DNA from: an uncultured bacterium
GTDB taxonomy: Bacteria > Cyanobacteriota > Vampirovibrionia > Gastranaerophilales > Gastranaerophilaceae
Direction of reading: 5' to 3'
NCBI GenBank assembly: GCA_949294395.1
Contig: CASFGU010000003.1
Coordinates: 35,991-99,990 of the forward strand
Length of the DNA stretch: 64,000 nt
The notes beneath the pieces were generated by a model. That model saw only the letters and a program-made list of their open reading frames with translations, had not been told where the DNA came from and made no database searches. Both the position numbers and the translations under genes were made by a program. Below are positions 6,936-16,872 of the stretch, piece by piece. Position 1 is the first letter of the stretch. Each line of letters begins with the position of its first letter.

Positions 6936-8321
6936 TTAAACCTGTTTCTTTTTCTCTTCAATCATAAGCACTGTACAGATAGCAATACAGATTAGCGCTG
7001 ATACAACCCAGAAAGCAATTGCTCCGTTCCAGCCGAATTTATCAACCATAAATCCTGTTCCTGTAGCTGATAAGACTGCCCCGATGTATCCGAAGGTTCC
7101 TGTAAAGCCTGTTGCTGCGGAAGCAACTTTTTTGGAACTGCTTTCTACTGCGCATAAACCGCCTATCATCATCTGCGGGCCGTATGTGAACGCTCCGAGA
7201 AGCCCTATTAATACAAAATCTAAAGCGCTTATTGTGTTGAATTTCAGCAATATAAGACAAATTACAACCCCTGCAAGATATATAAGGTTAACAGGCGCTC
7301 TTTTGCCTCTGAATATCTTATCAGAAATCAAACCGGCACAAATTGTTCCTGCTATACCAATCAGCGGAAGTGAATCCAGTTTTATTACAGCAAGCTTTAA
7401 AGAGTTCCCCTTTGCTTCATGCAGGTATTTTATCAGCCAATCCTCTGCGCCAAATCTTATTATATATACAAAAATGTAAGCAATAGCCAGAAGCCAGATT
7501 GTTTTGTTATATAAAATATTTTGTTTGAAAATTTCTACATAAGAACGGTTATCCTCCTCTGAAGCACCTGTATTTTTTTCTTCAGGTTCGTTATTATAGG
7601 TTTCAATATCAGGAAGTCCCAGTGACTGCGGTCTGTCGCGGAGGTTCATAAACAGCCATATTGCAACAAGGATGGCAAGAATACCCGGTACAAAAAAAGC
7701 CATCTTCCAGCCCCATTGTTCAACTACAAATCCTGATATCGTAACGCTTAAAAAGGTTCCAACCTGATGCGAACATGACCAGAGCGACCATTTTGTTCCG
7801 CGCTCGGAATTTGAATACCAGTAAGTCAGGCTTTTTGCAACCGCCGGAAATCCTGCTGACTGAAACCATCCGCTTGCCCCCCAGAAAAATACAAACAGCC
7901 ATAAAAGAATTGTGTTTGCCGGCAGTCCGAAAAACGAAAGGTGTCCCGGAGTTATAAATACTGCAGACAATGCAAAACAGATATTTGCTATCGCCGTCAT
8001 GATAAGCGCTGTGGGAAGAAATTTCCTGACATCAGAACCGTCTGCCAGAACTCCGTTTACAAACTTCCCGATACTGTAAGTAAGATACAATGAACTTCCG
8101 AGAATTCCGAGTTCTGTATTTGAGTAACCGTACTCTTCGCTCAGTCCAGGAAGCGCTACCGCAATATTCTTTTTGCACAAATAAAAAACAGTATAGCCTA
8201 TAAAACAGGCGTAAAATATTCTCAACCGCCAGTGAGAATACATGCTTTTTACTTTTTCACTGTCCTGAATTGTTTCTTTTACGGGCGGTTCTTTAAAAAA
8301 TTCAGCTATTCTTTTTAACAT
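6936..8321 (-). CDS. MFS transporter, organophosphate:phosphate antiporter (OPA) type
   Basis: This 461-residue integral membrane protein has about 12 hydrophobic segments. The opening YACFIGYTVFYLCKKNIAVALP, the GSSLYLTYSIGKFVNG segment, the WFQSAGFPAVAKSLTYWY loop and the RDRPQSLGLP stretch before the central hydrophilic loop match the GlpT/UhpT/UhpC family. Such proteins exchange sugar phosphates or glycerol-3-phosphate for phosphate, or sense them (UhpC). The substrate cannot be fixed from sequence. It follows the exonuclease gene by two bases, so the two are co-transcribed. Confidence 0.85.
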   Translation of the reverse strand: MLKRIAEFFKEPPVKETIQDSEKVKSMYSHWRLRIFYACFIGYTVFYLCKKNIAVALPGLSEEYGYSNTELGILGSSLYLTYSIGKFVNGVLADGSDVRKFLPTALIMTAIANICFALSAVFITPGHLSFFGLPANTILLWLFVFFWGASGWFQSAGFPAVAKSLTYWYSNSERGTKWSLWSCSHQVGTFLSVTISGFVVEQWGWKMAFFVPGILAILVAIWLFMNLRDRPQSLGLPDIETYNNEPEEKNTGASEEDNRSYVEIFKQNILYNKTIWLLAIAYIFVYIIRFGAEDWLIKYLHEAKGNSLKLAVIKLDSLPLIGIAGTICAGLISDKIFRGKRAPVNLIYLAGVVICLILLKFNTISALDFVLIGLLGAFTYGPQMMIGGLCAVESSSKKVASAATGFTGTFGYIGAVLSATGTGFMVDKFGWNGAIAFWVVSALICIAICTVLMIEEKKKQV

Positions 8322-8323
8322 AA

Positions 8324-9235
8324 TTACTTCCCTGCTTTTATAATTTGAATATTTCTTGTTTCGGTGATTTCCTGACGGGCGTCTTTAATAATCTCTTTTT
8401 TGTCCTCATCAAGCCTGTAAACAAGTCTGTCAACAAAACCAGTGTTTAATTTTACGGCTTTGTCAAAAGCCCCGACTTCTTCAAGAACATCTTTTATCTG
8501 ATGAAGGTCGTACCCGAAAGTCTGTTTGGAATTATAAACAAGGGTTTCCCCTGACTGGGCGACAATCGGTGTTCCGCCCTGTTCAAAATAAAGCTTAAAC
8601 ACAGATTTTAAATCCTGAAGTTCAGACTGGAGCGTATTTATTGTCTGCTGAATCCTTAAATATCTCTCAAAAAGATATTCGACATTGTCAAGCTGTTTTT
8701 GCTCCCAGTCGTATTTCTGGAGGTAAAGTTTTTTTAGTTTCGGATACGCAAGCGCAAGCCCCATTGTGTCGGCCATTGCTCTGTGATGGTTTGTAAGCGG
8801 AACTTTGAACTTTTCGGTGAGCGCCTCAAGCCCGTGGGATTCCAGATCGGGATAAACCTCTTTAAACATCTGCTGGGTGTCTATTCTGGCGTTTGTAATC
8901 TCTTTCCCGAAAACTCTTTTGCTTGCTTCATTAATGAATGTAAAGTCAAAAATCGCATTGTGCGCAACAATCGGATAATCCCCAATAAATTCTAGAATCT
9001 CCGGCATTGCTTCCGCTTCGGTAGGGGCGTCCTCAACCATTTCCGGTGTGATACCATGGATTGCCATACTGGATTTTCTAATGTGCTGCTGCGGATTAAT
9101 CAGTGTCTGAAATTCATCTTTAATTTTGCCGTTTTCAAGCCTTACCGCGGCAAATTCTACCATCTTTTCTTTTGTAAAATCAAGTCCTGTTGTTTCTGTA
9201 TCAAGGACTATTTCTATAATTTTTTTTCTAACCAT
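8324..9235 (-). CDS. DnaQ-like DEDDh 3'-5' exonuclease (PolC/epsilon type)
   Basis: This 303-residue protein has exonuclease motif I as VLDTETTGLDF (residues 10-20), motif II as VAHNAIFDFTFI near 90, and motif III with HHRAMADT near 150, giving the full DEDDh metal-binding set. The N-terminal 180 residues are the nuclease; the remaining 120 are helical and of unknown role. Related proteins proofread DNA or trim DNA or RNA ends. It is followed within two bases by an OPA transporter gene, an operon with no evident functional link. Confidence 0.88.
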   Translation of the reverse strand: MVRKKIIEIVLDTETTGLDFTKEKMVEFAAVRLENGKIKDEFQTLINPQQHIRKSSMAIHGITPEMVEDAPTEAEAMPEILEFIGDYPIVAHNAIFDFTFINEASKRVFGKEITNARIDTQQMFKEVYPDLESHGLEALTEKFKVPLTNHHRAMADTMGLALAYPKLKKLYLQKYDWEQKQLDNVEYLFERYLRIQQTINTLQSELQDLKSVFKLYFEQGGTPIVAQSGETLVYNSKQTFGYDLHQIKDVLEEVGAFDKAVKLNTGFVDRLVYRLDEDKKEIIKDARQEITETRNIQIIKAGK

Positions 9236-9324
9236 TTCTTATCCTGTTGAATTCTATTAAGATAATAGCATAAAAAAAATTTCTGTGATAAAATACCGTT
9301 TGTTGAATAAGTAAAGGAGAAATT

Positions 9325-9648
9325 ATGTCAAACGCGATAGATATTAATGATGCAACTTTTGAGCAGGAAGTTTTGCAGTCGGAAGTTCCTGTTGTAGTTG
9401 ATTTTTGGGCTCCGTGGTGCGGGCCGTGCAGAAAACTCGGGCCTGTGCTTGATGAAGTCGCAAATGAATTTGAAGGCAGGGTGAAATTTGTTAAAGTGAA
9501 TACGGATGAAAATCTTAACACTGCTAAAAATTATTCAATTAGCGGTCTGCCTAGCCTTCTTGTTTTTAAAGACGGAAAAGCTGTCGAAAGACTTGTCGGG
9601 CTTATGCCGAGAACGTCTATTGTTTCTAATATTGAAAAACATCTGTAA
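9325..9648 (+). CDS. trxA: Thioredoxin
   Basis: This 107-residue protein is of normal thioredoxin length, with the redox motif WAPWCGPCRK at about residue 30 and the buried Asp before it (VVVDFWA). The cis-proline loop reads GLPS rather than the usual IPT, a tolerated variant. It reduces protein disulfides in the cytoplasm. AAAGGAG lies seven bases before the ATG. It is a single-gene unit ending in the terminator at 9696-9735. Confidence 0.95.
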   Translation: MSNAIDINDATFEQEVLQSEVPVVVDFWAPWCGPCRKLGPVLDEVANEFEGRVKFVKVNTDENLNTAKNYSISGLPSLLVFKDGKAVERLVGLMPRTSIVSNIEKHL

Positions 9649-9695
9649 ACCTGAACCGCCTTTGAAACGACGGTTTATAAATAAAAGTAAACTTG

Positions 9696-9735
9696 AAAAC
9701 CCGTCATATACTGCTGAAGCAGCCGGCGGGTTTTT
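9696..9735 (+). terminator. Terminator downstream of trxA
   Basis: AAAACCCG and CGGGTTTTT pair around an inner GCTG/CAGC hairpin, 48 bases after the trxA stop. Confidence 0.8.
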
Positions 9736-9838
9736 AAATTTAGTTTTGTAACAAAAATCTGATTTTATCTAAAGTTTTTTCCGGAGTATGCCGTTATCCA
9801 TAGCAGATAGTAGTATCTTTAAAAGGAAAGGCCTGTTA

Positions 9839-12800
9839 ATGCTGGAAAGCATCTCCGAAATAAAGAAAAAAACAGCAGCGTATAAATATCTTTCAAAAGG
9901 GGAAGATATTGATGTTGATGCTCTTGTTCTGCAATTGAAAGCGGATTCCAGATTCTCAAAGTTTTCCGAGGGAGAACTGTATGGATACGCTCTCGGTATG
10001 ATTGCTAACGGTCAGAGTTCAGTTTACAAAAACGGAATGCAGTCTATACTTGATAAAGTCAATAAAGGTAAACCGAATGATCCTATATGGAACCAGTATT
10101 CGTACGAAGAAATTATTGCAATGGAAGAAAACGGTGTCCTCGTGCCTGAAGATTTTCTTGAATGGGCTCATTCTATGCAGGATGCAGATACTACATCTTA
10201 TCAGATTGAAAATGAATCGGATGACTCTAATGCGTTTGACAATCTTGAAACTGATACTGAAACAATGACAAAGTCTGACATTCAGAAAAAAGCTCAGGCT
10301 TTTGCATCCAAGGCAGAAGCTCAGGAAGATTTGACCAAATCCGAGATTGAAAAAACTCAGCCTATGACTGCTCAGGTTGAAACAAAACAGAATGAAATCG
10401 CAAGAACACAACAGCTTTCTATTGACCGGATGGAAGATATGAAAAGAGAGTGGACAGCTCTTGATAAAAAATTCCAGAACGGTGAAGTTTTAACAGATAC
10501 CGAGCAGAAAAGATACACAGAACTCGGTACTCTTTTAAATAATCAGCAAAATGATATTGTAGCGCAGGCAGACAGTCTTACTGCCGATATTGATGAATTA
10601 ATGTCGCAGATTGATAAAATATCTGATCTTGTAAATACAAACGGTCGTATTGAAGAAGAATTGAAAGATGTAGGAACAAGATTATCAAAATTTGAAGGCG
10701 GTGACAGAAAAACATTTTTGCCGAATATGCCAAACACCGGTTTGACCGGCATGCAAGCAAGTTTTTACTTTGCGGCAATGGGCAACAACCTCTCTACTGA
10801 AACTGAATCTATCAATACAAGGTTGTATTTTGATACAATGGATGTTCAGCATAAGCTTAATGCAAATGTCGCACTTTCAGAACTCGCTTCAAGCCAATCT
10901 GTTGAAGTTAAGGATGTTTCTAAAGTCGCAGACACTGTTCCGCAGCAGCAGGGTTCTGTTCAGGCTCAAAATGCAAGCAATGAAGATGAGGAGCTTCCGC
11001 TTCCGGAAAACCGGCAGTCACAGCCTCAATCAGCAAATGCTTCCGCAGCTCCGCAGCGTCCGGAATCTGAGGTGACAAGCGCGCAAACAACATCAACCGA
11101 TGCAGCCCAGACAACACCGGGCGCTAATACAGCCGCTGAAACCGCCCCTTCAACCGATACAGGCGAAACTACCCCGACCGCAGGAGCTGAAGACCCGCTT
11201 GAAGCCGAAACAAAATCTTATGTTGAAGCCTGCGCTGTTAAAAATCAGGAGATGCTGCAGGCAGAAGAAGCCCTTGAACCTCTTAAAAAGCAGGTTTTGC
11301 AGATTAAAAAGAATCAGAAGCAGGAAGATGCAAAACTTGAAAAAGACCTTAAAGATGCACTGAAAGAATACAATTCACTCCTTAAAAAAGTTCAGTCCGG
11401 AAACGATCTCGGCAAAAAAGATATGATGAGATTTGATTTTCTCGGCAAACTTCTCAGCGCTGATAACGGTAAATTTATAGTTCAGATGCAGAACAAAGTT
11501 GACGTGCTCACCGGTTTCAGTTCGGAACTTGAAAAAGACATTAGCCTCAGCGTTTCAAATGCTCAATACGGTGCGCAGGCTGTTGAAAAAGGTAAAGAAT
11601 ATGCCAAATCAGTTCTCGGTGACAGAGAAGGGCTCGCGGAGACCTTCTGGTTTAAATCAATGCCAAAAGAACAGAAATACGATATTCTTTACGGTAAAGC
11701 AGGAGAATCCGCCGGTCGTGATGCTATTGACAGCGGGGAAATTCTCGTTGCAAATTCCAATGCCTCCAATACAAGATTGTCGGCTTCTCTCCCATTAGGC
11801 GCGTTTGCTACTGAATATTCAGGTGTTCTAAATGAAAAAATTGCAAATACCAATAAAGAAGTCAACACTATGAATCAGGACTTTGATGAAGCTTTCGCGA
11901 AGAACGCCGAAAAGAAACAATCAGAAGGCGGTTCTCAGTCCGGTGAACTTCCGCAAAATGTATCAACCAACAATGCTAACAGCAATCAGTCCGATTCATC
12001 TGCTAACTCCGAAAAAAAAGAGGTTACCGAAGAGGACGGCAAAAACGTTGAAAAACAGGGCAAAGACGTTAAAAAAGACGGTGATGAAGCAAAAAGTCAA
12101 GATAAAGAATATAAAAAAGAGAAAAAATCAACAGATAAACAAATAAAAACAGAAACCGCAAACCTTAAAGCAAACGAAAAGCGGATAAAAACCTTTACAA
12201 AAGATACAGAAAAAGCTAACAGGCAGATGGAGCAGATGGCAATTGAAGTTCAGTCGATTGTACAGTCGCTTGAACAGCAGCCTGCACAACAGTCAGAGCC
12301 GCAGCAGACACCTGCTGCAGCACAGCCTGCAACTGCAGTTATGCCGGTTACGCCTGTTGCAGCAGCAGGCAATAATGTAGTTGCCGCAAGAACTATGTCA
12401 GCCGCCGCAGTTAATTCAAATTCTGCAAGATCTGCTGCTCCGCGTCAAACTTCAACACCTGCGGTGTCAGCTTCAAATTCTACAGGTGCAGCTGTATCTC
12501 AGGCTTCATCAGAGGCGGCTGTAAGACTTCAAACTATTGCCGCTCAATCCCCGCAGCTTCAACAGCGCGTTGCAAAAAATGCTTCCAATATTACAAAACT
12601 TCAAAAATCAAGCACTAAAAAAGCCAAGAAAATAGACAAACTCTACAGGGTAAAATTAAGCGAAGCAAAATATCTTGCAAAGCAGCAAGAAGAATCTGTT
12701 AAAAATAATGAAAAACTCAAAGGCACCGTTACTAAAATCGGTTATGTATTTACCGGTACCAAAATAGCCGGTCAGGCTTTAATGCTGATGCCATGGTCAG

Positions 12801-13486
12801 CTGCTGCCGGTGCTATTATGTTCAGCGTCGGCAAATATGGTGAAGTTGCCTGCTATGTTACAAATGCTGCAATAGATGTTGCAAACGGCAACTTTTTAGG
12901 TGCTCTTGTAAGTGTCGGTGCGGCTGCAATGAGTTTTGCAAGCGGCCCTGTAAAAATTAACGGTGCATCTGAAGCTGTTAAGGGTGCCGCAAAAGAAGGT
13001 ACAAAAGCCGTGGCTGAAGAAGGCGGTAAGCAGGCACTTGAACAGGGTGTTCAGCAGGCAACAACACAGGTCGCAGAGCAGACTACACAGCAGGTAACCC
13101 AGCAGGTATCCCAGCAGGCACTGACCGCTACAACTCAGGAAATTGCAAAAGCACCTCTACAGCAGGCTATGCAGGGAAGCTTGCAGGCCGCAACAGCAGG
13201 CGCCGGAGAAATGATGAAACAAACTGCCGCTACTGTTTCCAAACAAATGGCTGCTGAAGCCGCTAAGTCCGCTACTAAACAGGCGCTTATTAACGGTGGT
13301 TTGCAGGCTGCCGGTTCCGCTACCCAGATGTTAGGTCAAAAATTCGGTCAGGAAAATACGCCGGAAGAAGATAAAAAACAGCGCATGTTTGTTTCATACG
13401 AAGAAAAGAAACGCCGTAGAGCCAACCTCAATAAAATTCAGAACTCAAGAAGAGTCGGATACAACAACAGAAATTCTTATGCTTAA
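9839..13486 (+). CDS. Very large Ala/Gln-rich coiled-coil protein, unknown function
   Basis: The start is taken at the ATG at 9839 (1215 residues), preceded by AAAAGGAAAGG; an upstream in-frame ATG at 9788 lacks a ribosome site. The first 120 residues look folded (LKADSRFSKFSEGELYGYALG; YSYEEIIAMEENGVLVPEDFLEW). Long Lys/Glu/Gln helices with coiled-coil character follow near residues 140-290, 460-600 and 720-800, separated by Pro/Thr/Ala/Gln linkers. Residues about 965-1040 are hydrophobic and glycine-rich (LMLMPWSAAAGAIMF) and could insert in a membrane. The tail is a Gln/Ala repeat (QQVTQQVSQQA). There is no signal peptide. Similar style is seen at 39346 and 59858. Surface, secretion or cytoskeletal roles are possible but unproven. 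Confidence 0.8.
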   Translation: MLESISEIKKKTAAYKYLSKGEDIDVDALVLQLKADSRFSKFSEGELYGYALGMIANGQSSVYKNGMQSILDKVNKGKPNDPIWNQYSYEEIIAMEENGVLVPEDFLEWAHSMQDADTTSYQIENESDDSNAFDNLETDTETMTKSDIQKKAQAFASKAEAQEDLTKSEIEKTQPMTAQVETKQNEIARTQQLSIDRMEDMKREWTALDKKFQNGEVLTDTEQKRYTELGTLLNNQQNDIVAQADSLTADIDELMSQIDKISDLVNTNGRIEEELKDVGTRLSKFEGGDRKTFLPNMPNTGLTGMQASFYFAAMGNNLSTETESINTRLYFDTMDVQHKLNANVALSELASSQSVEVKDVSKVADTVPQQQGSVQAQNASNEDEELPLPENRQSQPQSANASAAPQRPESEVTSAQTTSTDAAQTTPGANTAAETAPSTDTGETTPTAGAEDPLEAETKSYVEACAVKNQEMLQAEEALEPLKKQVLQIKKNQKQEDAKLEKDLKDALKEYNSLLKKVQSGNDLGKKDMMRFDFLGKLLSADNGKFIVQMQNKVDVLTGFSSELEKDISLSVSNAQYGAQAVEKGKEYAKSVLGDREGLAETFWFKSMPKEQKYDILYGKAGESAGRDAIDSGEILVANSNASNTRLSASLPLGAFATEYSGVLNEKIANTNKEVNTMNQDFDEAFAKNAEKKQSEGGSQSGELPQNVSTNNANSNQSDSSANSEKKEVTEEDGKNVEKQGKDVKKDGDEAKSQDKEYKKEKKSTDKQIKTETANLKANEKRIKTFTKDTEKANRQMEQMAIEVQSIVQSLEQQPAQQSEPQQTPAAAQPATAVMPVTPVAAAGNNVVAARTMSAAAVNSNSARSAAPRQTSTPAVSASNSTGAAVSQASSEAAVRLQTIAAQSPQLQQRVAKNASNITKLQKSSTKKAKKIDKLYRVKLSEAKYLAKQQEESVKNNEKLKGTVTKIGYVFTGTKIAGQALMLMPWSAAAGAIMFSVGKYGEVACYVTNAAIDVANGNFLGALVSVGAAAMSFASGPVKINGASEAVKGAAKEGTKAVAEEGGKQALEQGVQQATTQVAEQTTQQVTQQVSQQALTATTQEIAKAPLQQAMQGSLQAATAGAGEMMKQTAATVSKQMAAEAAKSATKQALINGGLQAAGSATQMLGQKFGQENTPEEDKKQRMFVSYEEKKRRRANLNKIQNSRRVGYNNRNSYA

Positions 13487-13489
13487 TCT

Positions 13490-14020
13490 TTAATAATCGC
13501 TGCTGCTGTAGTCATCTTCATCTTTCAGGGATGAAAGGTCGTCTTTGTATCTGGTATCAAAATCATCAGGCAGGTACTCTGCATCCGGCCAGGTTGTGTC
13601 TTCATCAAACCTGCAGGCATCAAGGTTATAAGAGCCGCTGAAATCCGAGTTGCTCAGGTCACTTTCCGAGAAAATGCACCCTGCAAGGTCTGCATCCGTA
13701 AAGTTACAGTAGGTCATCTCTGCGTAACTGCAGTCCGCACCGGTCACTATACTTTCGGAGAAGTCGCATTCAATTACCTTTGCCCTTGTAAAGTCGACAG
13801 AGGTTAAATCTGCATTGTTAAATTTTACAAAAGATAATGTGCAATCCGCAAAAGAACTTGAATTCAAGTCCACATCTGAAAAATCAATTTCAGAAAAGTT
13901 CATTCCGGAAAAGTCAACTTCTGACAGGTCAACTTCTTCCTGATCAAGTTTCCATTCGTTAAATTTTTCCGGATGTTTCCGCAGCAATTCTACTAATTCT
14001 TCTTTTGTATAATCTATCAT
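13490..14020 (-). CDS. Pentapeptide-repeat protein
   Basis: In this 176-residue protein, residues about 30-140 follow the five-residue pattern with F or L at the centre (FSGMNFSEIDFSDVDL; FTDADLAGCIFSESDLSNSDF), which folds into a right-handed quadrilateral beta-helix. The C-terminus is a very acidic Asp/Ser tail. Some members mimic DNA and bind gyrase, others are scaffolds; nothing here decides. AAGGAG precedes the ATG and the gene begins 21 bases after the response regulator gene, so it closes the signalling operon that starts at 18618. Confidence 0.9.
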   Translation of the reverse strand: MIDYTKEELVELLRKHPEKFNEWKLDQEEVDLSEVDFSGMNFSEIDFSDVDLNSSSFADCTLSFVKFNNADLTSVDFTRAKVIECDFSESIVTGADCSYAEMTYCNFTDADLAGCIFSESDLSNSDFSGSYNLDACRFDEDTTWPDAEYLPDDFDTRYKDDLSSLKDEDDYSSSDY

Positions 14021-14041
14021 TCGTTTCTCCTTATTAATCTT

Positions 14042-14662
14042 TTATTCTGTTAAGTTTGAATTCATTGCCACAAGAACTGCCTGAGTTCTGTTTGTGACGT
14101 TTAATTTTTTGAAAATACTGTTCATGTGGCTTTTTACAGTAACTTCCATAAGATAGAGCTGCTGGGCAATTTCTTTATTATTTGCCCCTTTTGCCGCGAG
14201 TGCAAGAACCTCTTTTTCTCTTGCTGTAAGAGGAGCCGGTTTCTTTTCTGTTTTAAACGGCAGAGAACTATTTTTAACGGTCTGTGCCGGCCACTTTGCA
14301 CGCCTCAGAAGCGCTTCCATCCTTGCAAGAAGGTTAGGCAGGATAAACGGTTTTACTATATAATCATCAGCGCCGGTTTTCAAGCCGGAAATCATTTTTT
14401 GTTCTTCATTTACCGCAGTAATCATTATAACAGGCGTATATTTTGTTTCCGTTTTTTTTCTTATGGCTTTCAGAGTTTCCCACCCATTCATATTAGGCAT
14501 CATAACATCAAGAAGAATTAAATCAAATTTATTTTTTTCAAGAATTTTCAACGCCTGAACACCATCTGCCGCAGTTTCTACATTATATCCGTAAAATGGC
14601 AGAGCATCTTTCAGGTATTTAGGATTGTCATCAACTAACAAAATATTAGCTAATTCAGACAT
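14042..14662 (-). CDS. Response regulator with LuxR-type DNA-binding domain
   Basis: This 206-residue protein has a receiver domain with acidic pair DD near residue 11, phosphoacceptor Asp 52 in ILLDVMMPNMNGW, and the conserved Lys in YIVKPF. A LuxR/NarL helix-turn-helix (LTAREKEVLALAAKGANNKEIA) fills residues 145-200. The start is set at 14662 because GAAGGAAG lies just upstream; an earlier ATG at 14677 overlaps the previous stop. It is the second of two regulators in tandem within the HD-GYP operon, and no kinase is encoded in the operon. Confidence 0.9.
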   Translation of the reverse strand: MSELANILLVDDNPKYLKDALPFYGYNVETAADGVQALKILEKNKFDLILLDVMMPNMNGWETLKAIRKKTETKYTPVIMITAVNEEQKMISGLKTGADDYIVKPFILPNLLARMEALLRRAKWPAQTVKNSSLPFKTEKKPAPLTAREKEVLALAAKGANNKEIAQQLYLMEVTVKSHMNSIFKKLNVTNRTQAVLVAMNSNLTE

Positions 14663-14676
14663 TAATTCTTCCTTCA

Positions 14677-15324
14677 TTAAACTATTTTGTACTTTAAGGC
14701 TTTTAATGCAGCCTGAAGCCGGTCATCGACTTCAAGTTTCTGGAGAATATTTGCAACATGCGCCTTTGTTGTGTTGATACTTATAACTAAAATTTGTGCA
14801 ATTTCCATATTGCTGTAACCTTCTGTCATAAGTTTAAGTATCTGGGTTTCTCTTGAAGTCAGGTCGTAGGAGCGGGCATTGTTTTCGCTGTCTATGACGG
14901 GAGAGTTTGTTGTTGCCCTGAGAACTATGTGAGCAATACTCGGGTCAAACCAGGCTGCGCCGTCCGCAACTGATTGTACTACCTGAATAAGCCGCTGCGG
15001 GTTAATTTCCTTTGAACAGTAAGCGTTTGCTCCGGCTCTTAAGCTGTTCAGGACTTCTTTTTCATCATTATGGGAGGTTAGTATAATTATTTTTACATCT
15101 TTATTTGAAGACCGGATTCTCTTTGTGGCGTCAATTCCGTTCATTGCCGGTAATCCTAAGTCCATAATAACAATATCAATTTTGTTGTTATTAAAAATTT
15201 CCAGCGCGGTTTCAGCAGAATCCGCTTCATAAAGTTTGTCGACAAAGTCAACGCCTTCAAATGCGGTTTTCAGTCCGAATCTTGTAAGTTCGTGATCCTC
15301 TACAATCAAGATTTTTTGCTTCAT
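14677..15324 (-). CDS. NarL/LuxR-family response regulator
   Basis: In this 215-residue protein the receiver has Asp 55 as phosphoacceptor (VIMDLGLPAMNG), Thr/Ser in ILTSHND, and the conserved Lys in YCSKE. The C-terminal LuxR HTH starts with LTSRETQILKLMTEGYSN. It acts as a cytoplasmic transcription factor once phosphorylated. The ATG overlaps the upstream TPR gene stop (ATGA), so translation is coupled. The paired regulators 14042 and 14677 share domain layout but differ strongly in sequence, so they are not a recent duplication. Confidence 0.92.
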   Translation of the reverse strand: MKQKILIVEDHELTRFGLKTAFEGVDFVDKLYEADSAETALEIFNNNKIDIVIMDLGLPAMNGIDATKRIRSSNKDVKIIILTSHNDEKEVLNSLRAGANAYCSKEINPQRLIQVVQSVADGAAWFDPSIAHIVLRATTNSPVIDSENNARSYDLTSRETQILKLMTEGYSNMEIAQILVISINTTKAHVANILQKLEVDDRLQAALKALKYKIV

Positions 15325-16868
15325 ATACTTAATTCCTCTTTCGCAGGTTTAAAATCAGGGTTTATAGAAAGACTTTTTCTGAAGTTATAAATTGCATCCT
15401 GCAGCATTCCCTGCGCTTTGCAGACTAATCCTTGATAATAATAATATCTAAAATCATTTTCGTCAATATATTTTGCAATTGCGAGGTAGTGTCTTGCCGC
15501 ATTATAATTCTGTTTGTCTATCGCAAGTTTTGAGAGCGCAAGCCAGCCTTCCGTAAAATCAATATTCAAGGAAACTGCTTTTTTAAAATATTCGGATTGT
15601 CTGGTTTTATCGTTAAGTCCGACATTATAGTATGCCATTGCACAGTCGGAATGTTCTTTCAAAATTTTTGAATAAATTTCCTGTGCCTGTTTGACTTTTC
15701 CTGTGCGTTCGAGTGTTTGTGCAGTTTTTACTGCAGGAACAGTCGACTTTTTCTCTTTTGAGGCTGCTTTTTCGTAGTATTCAAGAGCTTTTTTAAATTC
15801 GCCGTTTCTGTAATTTATATCACCGAGCACAAGAAGTGCCATGACGTTTGAGCCGTCAAGTTTTCTTGATTTTTCCGCAAAACTTTCTGCTTTTTCAAAC
15901 TCTTTCATCTCATAATAAACTTTTGCTGTAAGTGCGTAGACGTCTTTGTTGTACTTTTTTTTCTGTGTAACTGCAGTCTGGAGGGTTCTGAGTGCTTTGT
16001 TTAATTCTCCTTCATAATAGTAGTAATATGCAAGGTGGTATTTTTTTTCGGTGTCATTTTTTACTGTTTTATAAAGAACGTACTGCTCAAGCGAATCAAC
16101 TTTTGTGGTAAAGTCTTCTGAAAGCAGCGGTTGTTTTTTTATTTCCTCTACAATTTTCAGTGCATTTTTAGGTTTTTTGCTCTGAAGCATGATTTCAGCT
16201 TTAAGTTTTTTAAAATTAAGATTTTGCGGGTTTTTTTCGATTGCATTATCAATAAATTTCTGAGCCTGCTCAATGCTGCCAGCTTTTAGAGAACCCAGTG
16301 CAGCAAGATAGTTTGCGTAATCCGAGTTTGAAAGCAGCTGCTGATTTTTGAGAATTTCATTAACGGCCTCACGGCTCTGGTCGTTGTAGATAATGTTAGA
16401 AAACATCTCCGCAAGGTAAACTTCATCTTTCGGATGAAGTTTGAATACCGGAAAGTAGAATTGTTTTATATCCTGTTCGAGTACATTTGAAATGTTTTCA
16501 TCCGAAACCTTTGAAAGGGCAAGCTCTGAAAGGTTAAAAAATCCTAGATCAGCCATGTTCATTGCCATCTGCAAATACGCATAGTCATTAGGTACGATTG
16601 TTTCTATCAGAATTTTAAAATCTGCATAGGAAGCCCTTACGTTGCACTGGATAAACCTTTCAAGCGCAATTGCGTAATGATTGTGGACATCGTTTTTGGT
16701 AAGGGTTGCTTTTTTAGGAATAGAAAGCTGAATACCATGATTTGTGTTAAAAGCTGGTTGTTCTGCAAGCGGGTCTGCCGGCTTTATTGCATCAAACCCG
16801 TCCGCACTGTACACCGGTGCGGTTAAAAGGCTTATTAGCAGTATTGCTGACAGTATTTTTTTCTCCAT
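15321..16868 (-). CDS. Exported TPR-repeat protein
   Basis: From the ATG at 16868 the 515-residue protein begins with a clean signal peptide (MEKKILSAILLISLL, cleavage likely after PVYSA), so it is periplasmic or envelope-located. The rest is a chain of at least eight TPR units, best seen around ALTAKVYYEMKEFEKAESFA, LVLGDINYRNGEFKKALEYY and YYQGLVCKAQGMLQDAIYNF. TPR arrays bind partner proteins. An ATG at 16886 is an alternative start but has a poorer ribosome site. It sits between the HD-GYP gene and a regulator gene, overlapping the latter by 4 bases. Confidence 0.85.
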   Translation of the reverse strand: MEKKILSAILLISLLTAPVYSADGFDAIKPADPLAEQPAFNTNHGIQLSIPKKATLTKNDVHNHYAIALERFIQCNVRASYADFKILIETIVPNDYAYLQMAMNMADLGFFNLSELALSKVSDENISNVLEQDIKQFYFPVFKLHPKDEVYLAEMFSNIIYNDQSREAVNEILKNQQLLSNSDYANYLAALGSLKAGSIEQAQKFIDNAIEKNPQNLNFKKLKAEIMLQSKKPKNALKIVEEIKKQPLLSEDFTTKVDSLEQYVLYKTVKNDTEKKYHLAYYYYYEGELNKALRTLQTAVTQKKKYNKDVYALTAKVYYEMKEFEKAESFAEKSRKLDGSNVMALLVLGDINYRNGEFKKALEYYEKAASKEKKSTVPAVKTAQTLERTGKVKQAQEIYSKILKEHSDCAMAYYNVGLNDKTRQSEYFKKAVSLNIDFTEGWLALSKLAIDKQNYNAARHYLAIAKYIDENDFRYYYYQGLVCKAQGMLQDAIYNFRKSLSINPDFKPAKEELSI

Positions 16869-16872
16869 GAAA

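Noticed and set aside
9788..9838. Upstream ATG for the 1215-residue protein
   Set aside because: No ribosome site precedes it, while AAAAGGAAAGG fits the ATG at 9839.
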